DNA of 64,000 bases from Halothiobacillus sp. GTDB taxonomy: Bacteria; Pseudomonadota; Gammaproteobacteria; Halothiobacillales; Halothiobacillaceae. The stretch is taken from positions 62,001 through 126,000 of the forward strand of contig JADQCE010000003.1 in the NCBI GenBank assembly GCA_016278265.1. Direction: 5' to 3'. The translations under genes and the position numbers were made by a program. The notes under the pieces were generated by a model, which saw only the letters and a list, made by a program, of their open reading frames with translations, was not told the origin of the DNA and made no database searches. This document shows, piece by piece, positions 36,888-45,646 of the stretch (positions are counted from its first letter, which is position 1; every line of letters starts with the position of its first letter).

Positions 36888-38585
36888 GTGACGGCCCGCG
36901 AGACGCCGACCACGATCGGCCGCTACCGGATCGAGGGGGTCCTCGGCGAGGGGGCGATGTCGATCGTCTATGCCGGCTTCGACCCCAGCATCAATCGCCA
37001 TCTGGCGATCAAGTGCCTGCGCGACGAGGTGGCGCGCGACGGCGCCTACCGGCGCCGCTTTCTTACCGAGGCCCGCGCCGCCGGCACGCTCAACCACCCC
37101 AATATCGTCACCATCTATGACGTCGGTGAGGCCGACGGCCGGCCCTACATCGCCATGGAGCGGCTGCGCGGCGAGACCCTGGCCGATCGCGTCGCCCGCG
37201 AGGGCTTCCCCTCGATACCGGTCGTCATCGACCTGGTCGGACAGATCGCCGCCGCACTCGACTTCGCCCACCGCCACGGCGTGATCCACCAGGACATCAA
37301 GCCGGACAACATCATCCTGGTTGAGGGCTGGACCCACGCCAAGGTCAACGATTTCGGCGTGGCGCGTCTGCCCGAGGGCGACGAGCACCATGACGGCATG
37401 GTTGCCGGCACCCCCGCCTACATGTCGCCCGAGCAGTTGCGTGGCGCGGCGACCGACGGCCGCAGCGATCTGTTTTCGCTGGGCGTGCTGCTGTTCTGGC
37501 TACTGACCGGGAACAAGCCGTGGCAGGAGTCGGAGATCGACCGACTGATGGCCGAACGCCACGACAACCCGCAGCCGCCGCTGATCCCGCGTGAGCCGAC
37601 TACGCCCGACGTGCTGTTGGAGATCACCCGCAGCCTGCTCCAGCCGGACGCCAACCAGCGCTACCAGCACGGCCACGAGGTGATCGACGACCTGCGGCAC
37701 GCCCGGCGCGAGATCGAGCGCCTGCGGGCGGACCCGATCGCCAACCGAATCCTGCCGATGCGGGTGCGCTGGGCGGCGATCCTCGGCACCATCCTCACCG
37801 TCACCCTGCTCACCGGGCTGGGCTCTGTCTACGTCAAGCAGGATCAGGCACTGACCGGCCTGGCCCTGGATTTCGGCTCGTCACTGGGGCGCACCATCGC
37901 GCATGAAACCGCCGAGGATCTGCTGCTCAACGACGAGGTCGCCGTGCGCGCCCTGGTCGTGGACATGCGTCGCAATGACCAGATCCGCTACCTGGCCGTC
38001 GCCAACCGGGAACGACAGGTAATCGCCAGCGCCCGCGACGACGAAGTCGGCGCGCTGCTGCCGGCCCTGCCCGACACCCGCCGACGCGACCTCGACGACG
38101 GCATCGTCAGCCATCACGGCGAACTGCCGGCGACCAAAACGAACGAGACCCTGCTGCTGTTCGACGTGCCCATCCGCTACCAGTCGCATCCGATCGGCAC
38201 ATTGCGGCTCGGGGTCGAGAGCGAGCCGTTGGCCGCGGCGAACCGGACGACGTTGATGGCGATGATCACCGCGCTGCTGGCGACACTCGTGGTGGTGGTG
38301 GGCGCGGCCTGGTGGCTGTTCCGTCGGCTGCTCGCCCCGCTCGACGTGCTGCGCGACGCGCTGATGCGCGTTGCCCGGGGCGAGACCGGTCATCGCATCC
38401 GACTGGTGCGGCGCGACGAATTCGGCCGCCTGTTCACGGCCTTCAACCTGATGAGCGAATCGCTCTCCCGGCGCGAGGCCACCCCGTCGACCGATCAGCC
38501 GAACCCGACCACCGACACCGAGCCGACACGCGTGATCGAGCCGGGTGATGCCTCAGGCGACGAACCGATCGAGCCACCGCGGTAA
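36888..38585 (+). CDS. Transmembrane Ser/Thr protein kinase with HAMP-like C-terminal region
   Basis: 565 residues, GTG start. The N-terminal Hanks-type kinase domain (about 12-270) has glycine loop GEGAMSIVYAG, ATP lysine K42, catalytic loop H134-Q-D-I-K-P-D-N and D155-F-G. The arginine of the usual HRD is Gln, so it is a non-RD kinase, perhaps not needing activation-loop phosphorylation. The first membrane helix is about 283-305. An extracytoplasmic sensor domain of about 140 residues follows, then a second helix (about 447-470) and a HAMP-like segment (about 475-530), an unusual order for a bacterial kinase. It is co-transcribed with the FHA gene, and a PP2C phosphatase is encoded nearby. 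Confidence 0.9.
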   Translation: MTARETPTTIGRYRIEGVLGEGAMSIVYAGFDPSINRHLAIKCLRDEVARDGAYRRRFLTEARAAGTLNHPNIVTIYDVGEADGRPYIAMERLRGETLADRVAREGFPSIPVVIDLVGQIAAALDFAHRHGVIHQDIKPDNIILVEGWTHAKVNDFGVARLPEGDEHHDGMVAGTPAYMSPEQLRGAATDGRSDLFSLGVLLFWLLTGNKPWQESEIDRLMAERHDNPQPPLIPREPTTPDVLLEITRSLLQPDANQRYQHGHEVIDDLRHARREIERLRADPIANRILPMRVRWAAILGTILTVTLLTGLGSVYVKQDQALTGLALDFGSSLGRTIAHETAEDLLLNDEVAVRALVVDMRRNDQIRYLAVANRERQVIASARDDEVGALLPALPDTRRRDLDDGIVSHHGELPATKTNETLLLFDVPIRYQSHPIGTLRLGVESEPLAAANRTTLMAMITALLATLVVVVGAAWWLFRRLLAPLDVLRDALMRVARGETGHRIRLVRRDEFGRLFTAFNLMSESLSRREATPSTDQPNPTTDTEPTRVIEPGDASGDEPIEPPR

Positions 38586-38613
38586 CTTAGCGGCCCGCCG
38601 TCACCCGTTTGGG

Positions 38614-39666
38614 TCACAACTGGTCGACGCGACGCTGCAATTCGCGGGCACGCGCCCGGTAGGTGCGGGCGGGCTCGAAGGCCGGATCGATCGCCAGCAC
38701 GCGATCCCATAGGGCGATCGCCTCGTCCAGTTGTTGGTTGCGATAGCGCAGGATCGCCCGCTGGTGATACTCATCGACCAGCCGTTCACGCAGCGCGGGC
38801 ACCCGGCTGGCAGCCGGCTCGATGCCCTCCTGTTCGGCCAGCGCGGCCTCGAACCGCTGGAGCGCCGCCTCGGGGCGGTCGTCGGCGAGCAGGGACATGG
38901 CCTCGCTCTGCAATCGTTCGGCGCGCGTTCCGGCCTCATTCGACGACGATCGCGACGACGCGGACCCGCGGTCGTCGGCGGCGGGCTGGAACGACTGCAA
39001 GGGAGCGTCCGGCAAGGCCAGTGCCGCGGCCGTCTGCCGCGAGGGAATCGGGGCGCGCTCGAGCTGGCGACGCGCCTTCTGACCCTCGTCCACCGAGGCG
39101 GCCGACCCGGCTTCGGTCGAGCGCGTCTGTCCAGGCAGGCGCAAGGTTTCGCCGACGCGCAGGTCGGAGGGGTTTTCGGAGTCGTTGTAGCGGGCGAGGA
39201 TCAGGAACAACCCGGCATCGCCGAGGTGACGGGCCGCCAGGGCGCTGTAGGAATCACCCGGGCGCACCGTGTATTCGTGCGACTGGCGACCGAGCACCTC
39301 CTCGGGATCGGCGGTCAGCTGGCGCATCACGGCCCGGGCCACCATGTCGTCGGGGTGTCGTTCCAGGTACCGGGCGAGATCCCGGCGACCGCGCGCGTAG
39401 CCACCGCGCTGGAGATCATCGAGGATCGCGTCCAGCGAGCGACGGTCGGCCGGCGGGGCAACGGCCGACTCCTCGACCGGCGGGGATTCGGCCTGTTTGC
39501 CATCACCACCCGCCAGTCCCTGTAGGCGGGCATCAAGCTCGCCGAGCTGGGCACAGCCGGCCAGGACGGTCGAGCCCAGCAGCAGGGCGACGACCTGAAC
39601 GAGTCGGGTTAGGGAACCTCTGCAGGGATTCCCTAGGGAGTCGGAGCGTCCACCGAAAGTCATCAT
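38614..39666 (-). CDS. LysM-domain lipoprotein with TPR-like C-terminus
   Basis: 350-residue precursor. Signal peptide with lipobox VLAGC near residue 37. A LysM peptidoglycan-binding domain lies mid-protein (about 128-185; HEYTVRPGDSYSALAARHLGD to LRVGETLRLP). Two or three TPR-like helices lie near the C-terminus (about 255-345, with AIALWDRVLAIDPAFEPA). It should be an envelope protein bound to peptidoglycan. The start is uncertain: ATG 39666 is preferred over an upstream TTG at 39687; neither has a good ribosome-binding site. It is convergent with the kinase gene and follows the PP2C gene on the same strand, 31 bp apart. Confidence 0.82.
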   Translation of the reverse strand: MMTFGGRSDSLGNPCRGSLTRLVQVVALLLGSTVLAGCAQLGELDARLQGLAGGDGKQAESPPVEESAVAPPADRRSLDAILDDLQRGGYARGRRDLARYLERHPDDMVARAVMRQLTADPEEVLGRQSHEYTVRPGDSYSALAARHLGDAGLFLILARYNDSENPSDLRVGETLRLPGQTRSTEAGSAASVDEGQKARRQLERAPIPSRQTAAALALPDAPLQSFQPAADDRGSASSRSSSNEAGTRAERLQSEAMSLLADDRPEAALQRFEAALAEQEGIEPAASRVPALRERLVDEYHQRAILRYRNQQLDEAIALWDRVLAIDPAFEPARTYRARARELQRRVDQL

Positions 39667-39697
39667 GGTTCGGTTGCCGTGATTCAAGGAAATGGAT

Positions 39698-40504
39698 TCA
39701 GGTAATCGACAGTCGCCCCGCCAGACGGCCCAGCCAGGAAGCGGGGCGCTCGGTGCGCGCGAGGATCAGACCGAGGTTGTCACCCGTCTCGCCACCGCGC
39801 TGGGCCCCGAGGGCGAGTCCTTTATGCAGGGCGTCGAACAGGTCGGGCGCGCGCAGCAGGCCGGCCAGATCCGCGCGACTCAGGGTCTCCCAGATACCGT
39901 CAGTGCATAACGCGAAGCCGTCACCGGGTCGTACGACGGCATAGCCATGTTCGACCTCGGGCGGCTCGTTGCCGCCCAGCCCCCGCAAGAGCACGTGCTG
40001 GTCGGGGTCATGGGCCATGTCGACCTCGCGTATCTCGCCGCGATCGAGCTTGAGCCGAGCCAGGCTGTGGTCCCGGGTGACGCTCAGGCAGCGCCGGCCC
40101 CGGAAATGGTAAAGGCGGCTGTCGCCGACGTGGGCCCAGTAGGCCTGTCCGCCACGCAGCAACAGCGCGATGATGGTGGAATGCGGCTCGGCGGCCACCC
40201 AGGCGTTGCGCCGACGAATCTCGTCATGCGCCGCCTGGCATAGGGTTTCGAGAAACAGCGCGCCGGGCTGCTCGCGCCAGGCCCGCTCGTCCCACAACTC
40301 CCGGGCGGCGTGGATGACCCCGCCCGAGGCGAGCTCGCCGGCGCCGTCACCGCCCATGCCGTCGGCCAGCACCATCAGCGAGGTCGAATCGCGTGCGTCG
40401 TGCAGGCAGATCAGGTCATCCTGCTGCGAGGGCCGGCCGCCCGGCGCGCGCCCACAAGCCATCCCCGGGGCCTCGCGAATGTCCAACTCACCTTCCCTGT
40501 GCAT
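39698..40504 (-). CDS. PP2C-family Ser/Thr protein phosphatase
   Basis: 268 residues, single cytosolic PPM/PP2C domain. The metal-binding motifs are SQQDDLICL, VLADGMGGDGAGE, AHVGDSRLYHFRG, LCTDGIWE and GETGDNLGLIL, in the canonical order and spacing. It should reverse phosphorylation by the nearby membrane kinase. The start at ATG 40504 has GAGGAG about 13 bases upstream; the longer frame begins with low-complexity residues. First of two leftward genes with the LysM lipoprotein. Confidence 0.9.
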   Translation of the reverse strand: MHREGELDIREAPGMACGRAPGGRPSQQDDLICLHDARDSTSLMVLADGMGGDGAGELASGGVIHAARELWDERAWREQPGALFLETLCQAAHDEIRRRNAWVAAEPHSTIIALLLRGGQAYWAHVGDSRLYHFRGRRCLSVTRDHSLARLKLDRGEIREVDMAHDPDQHVLLRGLGGNEPPEVEHGYAVVRPGDGFALCTDGIWETLSRADLAGLLRAPDLFDALHKGLALGAQRGGETGDNLGLILARTERPASWLGRLAGRLSIT

Positions 40505-40643
40505 GCCTGCGAGCGCTCCTCGTTCGCCTATCCCGTGCCCAGCCGGCCTTCCGCCGCCAACCGTGATCGAAACCACTTACGATCGGTCGCCTGGCAGTAT
40601 AGACCCGCCACCAACCACCCGGAAACGGTAGCCAGGCTCTTCC

Positions 40644-42599
40644 CTAGCCCTCTTCCTGAGCCTCGAGCCACTCGGTCTCGGCCATCTCGAGCCGGACACC
40701 GATCTCTTTGCGCTCGCCTTGCAAACGCGCGACCTCGTCTTCGTGCTGCCCGTCATACAACACCGGATCGGCCAGGGCCGCGTCGATCTCGCCCAGTTGG
40801 TTGCCGAGGCTCTCGACCTTAGCCTCGAGGCGATCGAGGCGCTTTTGCCGCTCCTTGACCTTGGCACGGGACGCCTTGTCGCGTGGCTCGCCCCAATTGG
40901 AGGGCGCGGCCGACGCCTTCTTGCCGGATTTCTGTCCGGACTTCTTGCCGGATTTCTGTCCGGACTTCTTGCCGGATTTCTGGCCAGGCTTGTCGGCCGC
41001 CTGTTCGCGATTGTGGGCGCGGCGCCGCTCGGTGACCGCCTCGCGGTAGTCGTCTAGGTCGCCATCGAACGGCAAGGCGACGCCGTCACGCACCCACCAG
41101 AAGCGGTCGCAGACCAGTTCGATCAGGCTCTTGTCGTGCGAGACCACCAGGATCGCCCCCTCGAAGGTCTGCAACGCCTCGGCCAGCGCCTCGCGCATGG
41201 CGAGATCCAGGTGGTTGGTCGGCTCATCGAGGATCAGCAGATTGGGTGCCTTCCAGACCAGCAGGGCCAGCGCCAGGCGCGCCTTCTCGCCGCCGGAGAA
41301 CGGCTCGATCGGCTCGAAGATGCGGTCGCCGACGAAACCGAACCGGCCAAGAAAATCGCGCAGCTTCTGGGTGGAACCGGTCTTGCCCGCGACCCGCTCG
41401 AGCGCGATCAGCGGCGTGTCGCGCGGGTCGAGTTGATCGAGCTGGTGCTGGGTGTAGTAACCCACCTGCACGCCCGGCGCGACAAAGCGGTCACCCGACA
41501 ACCAGGTCTCGCCGCCTTCGGCAATGACGCGGATCAAGGTGGTCTTGCCCGCGCCGTTGGCACCGAGCACGCCGATGCGGTCGCCAGCACGGATCTGCAG
41601 CGAGACGTCCTTGATCAGTGGCGTGCCGCCGTAGCCGATCGAGACATCCTCGAGGGTGACCATCGGATCCGGGGCGCGCTTCGGGCTAGGAAAGTAAAAG
41701 GAGAAGTCGTCGCGATCGGCGTGGCTCGCGGCAATCACCGGCAAGCGCTCAAGGGCCTTGACGCGGCTCTGCGCGGCGCGCGCCTTGGTTGCCTGGGCCC
41801 GGAATCGGTCGATGAAGCCCTGCAAACGCTCGCGTTCCTTGGCCATTTTTGCCGCCAGGGCCTGGTTCTGCATCAGCCGCTCGGCACGCATCTCCTCGAA
41901 GGCGCTGTAATGGCCGGTGTAGAGATTGAGCTTCTGGTTTTCGATATGCGCGATGTGCGTGCAGACGTGATCGAGAAAGTCGCGGTCATGCGAGACCACG
42001 ATCAGGGTGCCGGGGTAGTTGACCAGCCAGTCGGCCAGCCAGAACACCGCGTCGAGATCGAGGTGGTTGGTCGGCTCGTCGAGTAGCAGGATGTCGGAGG
42101 GCGCAATCAGGGCACGCGCCAGGTTCAGCCGCATGCGCCAGCCGCCGGAGAAGCTCGAGACCGGGTTGTCGATCGACGCGGGCGCAAAGCCCAACCCATC
42201 GAGCAGGCGGGCGGCGCGCGCCCGGGCGGTGAACCCGCCGATCGCCTCGAACTCGGGGTAGATCTCCGCCATCCGCATGCCATCGTTCTCGGCCTCGGCC
42301 TCCAACAGGGCGGCATTCAGGCGGGCGTAATCTCGGTCGCCATCAAGGACGTAGTCGACCGCCGAGGCCTCCAGTGCCGGGGTTTCCTGCTCCACGGTCG
42401 CCATGCGCTGACCACCGGCCCATTCGATGTCCCCCGAATCCGGGGCGATCTCGCCCTCGAACATCGCCAGCAGGCTGGACTTGCCGGTGCCATTCTTGCC
42501 CACCAGGCCCATGCGCTGGCCCGGCAGCAAGGTAAGATCGGCATCCTCGAGCAGCAACTGCGTGCCGCGACGAAGGGAGACGGACTTCAACTGGATCAT
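40644..42599 (-). CDS. yheS: ABC-F family ATPase YheS
   Basis: 651 residues, soluble, two ABC ATPase domains joined by the ABC-F linker. First Walker A GKNGTGKSS and signature FSGGWRMRL; second Walker A GANGAGKTT and signature FSGGEKARL. Both Walker B motifs end in DEPTNHLDL. The C-terminal coiled-coil domain (about 580-650) matches YheS. ABC-F proteins act on the ribosome to resolve stalled translation. Between the second ATPase and the coiled coil is a repeat segment of GQKSGKKS units encoded by a 24-bp tandem repeat (40924-40985). It is monocistronic. Confidence 0.93.
   Translation of the reverse strand: MIQLKSVSLRRGTQLLLEDADLTLLPGQRMGLVGKNGTGKSSLLAMFEGEIAPDSGDIEWAGGQRMATVEQETPALEASAVDYVLDGDRDYARLNAALLEAEAENDGMRMAEIYPEFEAIGGFTARARAARLLDGLGFAPASIDNPVSSFSGGWRMRLNLARALIAPSDILLLDEPTNHLDLDAVFWLADWLVNYPGTLIVVSHDRDFLDHVCTHIAHIENQKLNLYTGHYSAFEEMRAERLMQNQALAAKMAKERERLQGFIDRFRAQATKARAAQSRVKALERLPVIAASHADRDDFSFYFPSPKRAPDPMVTLEDVSIGYGGTPLIKDVSLQIRAGDRIGVLGANGAGKTTLIRVIAEGGETWLSGDRFVAPGVQVGYYTQHQLDQLDPRDTPLIALERVAGKTGSTQKLRDFLGRFGFVGDRIFEPIEPFSGGEKARLALALLVWKAPNLLILDEPTNHLDLAMREALAEALQTFEGAILVVSHDKSLIELVCDRFWWVRDGVALPFDGDLDDYREAVTERRRAHNREQAADKPGQKSGKKSGQKSGKKSGQKSGKKASAAPSNWGEPRDKASRAKVKERQKRLDRLEAKVESLGNQLGEIDAALADPVLYDGQHEDEVARLQGERKEIGVRLEMAETEWLEAQEEG
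40924..40985 (-). repeat. 24-bp in-frame tandem repeat inside yheS
   Basis: A 24-bp unit starting CCGGATTTCTGTCCGG occurs at 40924-40947 and 40948-40971, with a partial third to 40985. It encodes the eight-residue unit KKSGQKSG in the linker before the C-terminal coiled coil. The number of copies may vary between strains through slippage. Confidence 0.85.
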
Positions 42600-42709
42600 G
42601 TGGTCTCCAATCGGAATCGACGCCGTAAGGATTTGCAGCGTCGGAAATGAGCATGGCTATAGCGCGTCGAGCGTTTAACCGCTTCACACACGCCAACCGT
42701 GGGGCAGTT

Positions 42710-42932
42710 TCCCCCTTGTGCCTTGCCTCGCGAGCGGGGAATCGCAGGGACGGGCCGGCATGGACGCCGGCCCGAGGTTCGCCGCGACAGGATGTCGCGT
42801 CGAACCGTGCCCGTCAGCGATTTCCCGCTTGCGAGGCCGGGTGTCTCGGTATCGAGACAACCGGGCCCGAAGGGCCAAGGCGCAGGGTGCCCTTCTTTTC
42901 GCCCCTTTTCTTGGGCAAGCAAGAAAAGGGGC
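42710..42932 (+). repeat. Dispersed hairpin repeat, copy 3
   Basis: Same order as copy 2: GC-rich start with CATGGACGCCGGCCCGAGG, the palindrome CGCGACA-GGA-TGTCGCG at 42783-42799, the GGGCCAAGGCG...GGGTGCCCTTCT stretch, and a perfect 13-bp terminal hairpin (42901-42913 with 42920-42932, loop GGCAAG). It fills most of the 496-bp gene-free stretch between yheS and tRNA-Pro. Open frames over it are spurious. Confidence 0.78.
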
Positions 42933-43050
42933 TCGGCCGCACCTCGACAAGGGCGGGGTAGTGCAACCCCGCGCTAACAGGCGGACGAAACAACTCCCGC
43001 CGCCCGACTCCAGCCACCCTGAAGCCCAGGGAACAAATGGAACCCCAAAA

Positions 43051-43089
43051 CCAAAAAGGCCGGGACCCCGTAAACGAGGTCCCGGCCGG
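43051..43089 (-). terminator. Rho-independent terminator of tRNA-Pro
   Basis: On the minus strand the stem GGCCGGGACCTCG / ACGGGGTCCCGGCC is followed by TTTTTGGTTTT, directly after the tRNA. Confidence 0.88.
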
Positions 43090-43095
43090 GGAATT

Positions 43096-43172
43096 TGGTC
43101 GGAGTGGCAGGATTCGAACCTACGACCCCTACGTCCCGAACGTAGTGCTCTACCAAGCTGAGCTACACTCCG
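43096..43172 (-). tRNA. tRNA-Pro (anticodon CGG)
   Basis: 77-nt cloverleaf on the minus strand. The acceptor stem is CGGAGTG / CACTCCG, followed by encoded ACCA. The D-loop has TAGCTCAGCTTGGTAGAGC. The anticodon stem CTACG / CGTAG holds loop TTCGGGA with anticodon CGG (codon CCG). The T-arm has GGTTCGAATCC. It lies 23 bp downstream of the ispB stop and may share its transcript, with its own terminator next. Confidence 0.96.
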
Positions 43173-43195
43173 AAAGACCGTCGACGCCTGAAACG

Positions 43196-44179
43196 TCAGT
43201 GGTCGCGCTGAACGCTGATGTCCGCCAGGGCGGCCATCGCTCGGGAATGGTCACTGTCGGGCAAAACCCCCAGTGCCTGCTTGGCCGCATCGGCCTCACG
43301 CTCAGCGAGCGCCGAAGTATACGAGAGAGCGTCGGTCCGTTCAACTACTTCGAGCACCTCGTCGATCCGGTTGGCCGACTGCGACTCAATCGCCTCGCGC
43401 ACCAGCTCGGCGCTGGCGGCATCCGCCCGTGCCATGGCGATGATCAGGGGCAGGGTGGGCTTGCCCTCGGCGAGATCGTCACCGACGTGTTTGCCGGTCT
43501 GCGCCTCGTCGCCGCGGTAGTCCAGCACGTCATCGATCAGCTGGAAGGCCACACCCAGTCGATAACCATAGTCGCCCAAGGCGCGCTCGGTGACCTCGTC
43601 GCGGTCATCGAGCACGGCGGCCAGACGACAGGCGGCCTCGAACAGGGTGGCCGTCTTGCGGCCGATGACGTCCATGTAGAGCGCCTCGGAGACCGTCGCG
43701 TCGCCGATGTTCATTAGCTGCAACACCTCGCCCTCCGCGATGCGATTGGTGGCATCGGCGAGTATCGCCATCACACGCGGGCGCTCGACCTCGACCATCA
43801 TCTGGAAGGCGCGCGAGTAGAGGAAGTCCCCGGTGAGCACCGAGGCGGCGTTGCCGAACCGGGCATTGGCCGTGTCGTGACCACGACGCAGCGTGGACTC
43901 GTCGACCACGTCGTCGTGCAGCAGGGTCGCGGTATGGATGAACTCCACCACGGCGGCCATCTGCGCCGAACCCGGCAGCTCCGCGTCCTGGCCACGCAGT
44001 GCCCGACTGGCGAGCATATGCAGCAACGGCCGGAAGCGCTTGCCGCCAGAATGGACGATATAGCTGCCCAGCTGGTTGATGAGGGCGACGTCCGAGCCGA
44101 GCCGATGCATGATCACGCGGTCGACGGCCTGCATGTCATCGGCCATCAATGCGCGGATCTCGTTCAACTGCATGCTCAT
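43196..44179 (-). CDS. ispB: Octaprenyl diphosphate synthase-like polyprenyl synthase
   Basis: 327 residues, all-helical trans-prenyltransferase that makes the quinone side chain. The first aspartate-rich motif is LLHDDVVDES and the second QLIDDVLDYRGDE. The GGKRFRPLL and GKPTLPL motifs are present. Length and N-terminus (ALMADDMQAVDRVI) fit IspB rather than the shorter farnesyl synthase IspA. ATG 44179 is used; an ATG at 44173 is equally possible because the ribosome-binding site is weak. The usual rplU-rpmA-obg neighbours are not here; it is flanked by the batD gene and tRNA-Pro. Confidence 0.92.
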   Translation of the reverse strand: MSMQLNEIRALMADDMQAVDRVIMHRLGSDVALINQLGSYIVHSGGKRFRPLLHMLASRALRGQDAELPGSAQMAAVVEFIHTATLLHDDVVDESTLRRGHDTANARFGNAASVLTGDFLYSRAFQMMVEVERPRVMAILADATNRIAEGEVLQLMNIGDATVSEALYMDVIGRKTATLFEAACRLAAVLDDRDEVTERALGDYGYRLGVAFQLIDDVLDYRGDEAQTGKHVGDDLAEGKPTLPLIIAMARADAASAELVREAIESQSANRIDEVLEVVERTDALSYTSALAEREADAAKQALGVLPDSDHSRAMAALADISVQRDH

Positions 44180-44263
44180 CGTCTCGCTCGTTCGCTCGAA
44201 TAGGGTTGCCCGGCGGGCCGTCGCCAACCTTACACCAAGGCCCGGTAGGCGACTATAGAGAGC

Positions 44264-45646
44264 CTAGCGGAACCACTTAGGGGGAAGCGACCGGGCCAGG
44301 GTCTCGCGCGCCGCCCGGAATGCCTCGTCGTCGGCCTCGTCCCCGGCAAAGCGCAGGCGCTCGAGGGTCGAACGCGCCTCCAGCCAGTCCGTCGGCGCGC
44401 CACGGGCCAGCAACGCCGAGCGCACGGGGCTCACCATCGGCTGCGGCAAGCCGGCGAGCACGCCGCTCAATCGCTCACGCAAGGCCTGCGGATCCGTGGC
44501 CGACCGCAGTTCCTGCTGGGCGCGACGCCAGTCAAGACGGGTACTCCACCAACGGAATCCCGCTCGGGCCAGCAAGCCCAACAGCAGGAGACCGACCAGG
44601 CCGGCCAACACCCAGGGCACGGCGGCACGGATGGCGGCGAGCCGTTGCTCGGCCGGTTCGGCCTGCCAACGGACCGATTGTGACTCGCTGCGGGCGTAAT
44701 CGATCGCCGTTCCCGGCTTGTCGGCCGTCGGATCGATGTAGGGCAGCTTGAGCGCCGGCAAACGAGCATCTCGAGCACCCTCGCCCTCGCCCTCGCCCGT
44801 AACGGCCGGCAGGAGCGAGAATCGCACCTCCCAAACATGGGCCAACGGCCCCATCGATTCTGCACGCGACTGGTCCGGAGCCAATCGAATCGACGGCTCG
44901 TCGATGCGCAGCCCCGTCGGGGCGACCAGCTGTGCCCGCAACAGTTGCTCCAACGCCTTCTCCGACACTCCTTCGCCGATCACTAAAAAGCGCCACTCAC
45001 CGGGCTCGCCAGCGACCAGTTCACTGACCTGCATGTCCCGCAGTGACAACGCCGGGGCGACCGGCAGGTATTCGGGCAGATGGGCGGGCAGCGGCGCGAC
45101 CGCCAGCCGTCGCGCGACCGGCACCCAGGCAAATTCGCTCTGGGCGCGGCCGACCAGGTCGAAATCGATGCGCTGGAACGCGAGCGTTACCTCGCCGCCG
45201 CGCAAGGCCTGCACGGCCCAGCGGTAGTGACGCCGGACCACGCGCCGCCCGTCGATCTCGACGGTGTCCTGCGTCGCTTCCAGCACCTGCGTGTCGACGC
45301 CCGGCCCCTCCGGGCGATGCACCTCCACGCCGCGCAACTGCCGGGCCGGATCGAGGATGGTCTGGGTAACCAGCACGGTCTGGCGCTGCACGGGGTCGAT
45401 CGCGGCGACCTCGGTCTCGACGATCACCCCCCGCGGCAACCGCCCCGCCCCGTCCTGGCTGACCGGCTCGACGATCGCAGGCAATGGCTCGATCGGTCCC
45501 AGCTCGACGCGTTCGGCGAAGCCAGCCGCCTCGCGATCACGATCCGGCAGCGGGATGTCCGCACTGGCCGGCAGCGACCCACCGACGGCGAGCAGGGCCG
45601 CCAACAGCCTTGCCAACAACCCGTGGGCGCCTGACCTTTCGCTCAT
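44264..45646 (-). CDS. BatD-like protein
   Basis: 460-residue precursor, last gene of the MoxR/Bat operon. N-terminal signal peptide (about 1-29, ending PASA before DIPLPD). Periplasmic beta-rich region (about 30-345) of BatD (oxygen tolerance) type. One membrane helix near 350-370 (WVLAGLVGLLLLGLLARA), then a cytosolic helical tail ending SLPPKWFR. BatD proteins are membrane partners of VWA proteins and MoxR ATPases in an envelope complex linked to stress or oxygen tolerance, with unknown biochemistry. ATG 45646 overlaps the preceding stop (ATGA), so translation is coupled. Confidence 0.8.
   Translation of the reverse strand: MSERSGAHGLLARLLAALLAVGGSLPASADIPLPDRDREAAGFAERVELGPIEPLPAIVEPVSQDGAGRLPRGVIVETEVAAIDPVQRQTVLVTQTILDPARQLRGVEVHRPEGPGVDTQVLEATQDTVEIDGRRVVRRHYRWAVQALRGGEVTLAFQRIDFDLVGRAQSEFAWVPVARRLAVAPLPAHLPEYLPVAPALSLRDMQVSELVAGEPGEWRFLVIGEGVSEKALEQLLRAQLVAPTGLRIDEPSIRLAPDQSRAESMGPLAHVWEVRFSLLPAVTGEGEGEGARDARLPALKLPYIDPTADKPGTAIDYARSESQSVRWQAEPAEQRLAAIRAAVPWVLAGLVGLLLLGLLARAGFRWWSTRLDWRRAQQELRSATDPQALRERLSGVLAGLPQPMVSPVRSALLARGAPTDWLEARSTLERLRFAGDEADDEAFRAARETLARSLPPKWFR

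Noticed and set aside
42596-43161. Open frames of up to 147 codons between yheS and the tRNA
   Set aside because: They run over repeat copy 3 and even over the tRNA gene; products match no family.
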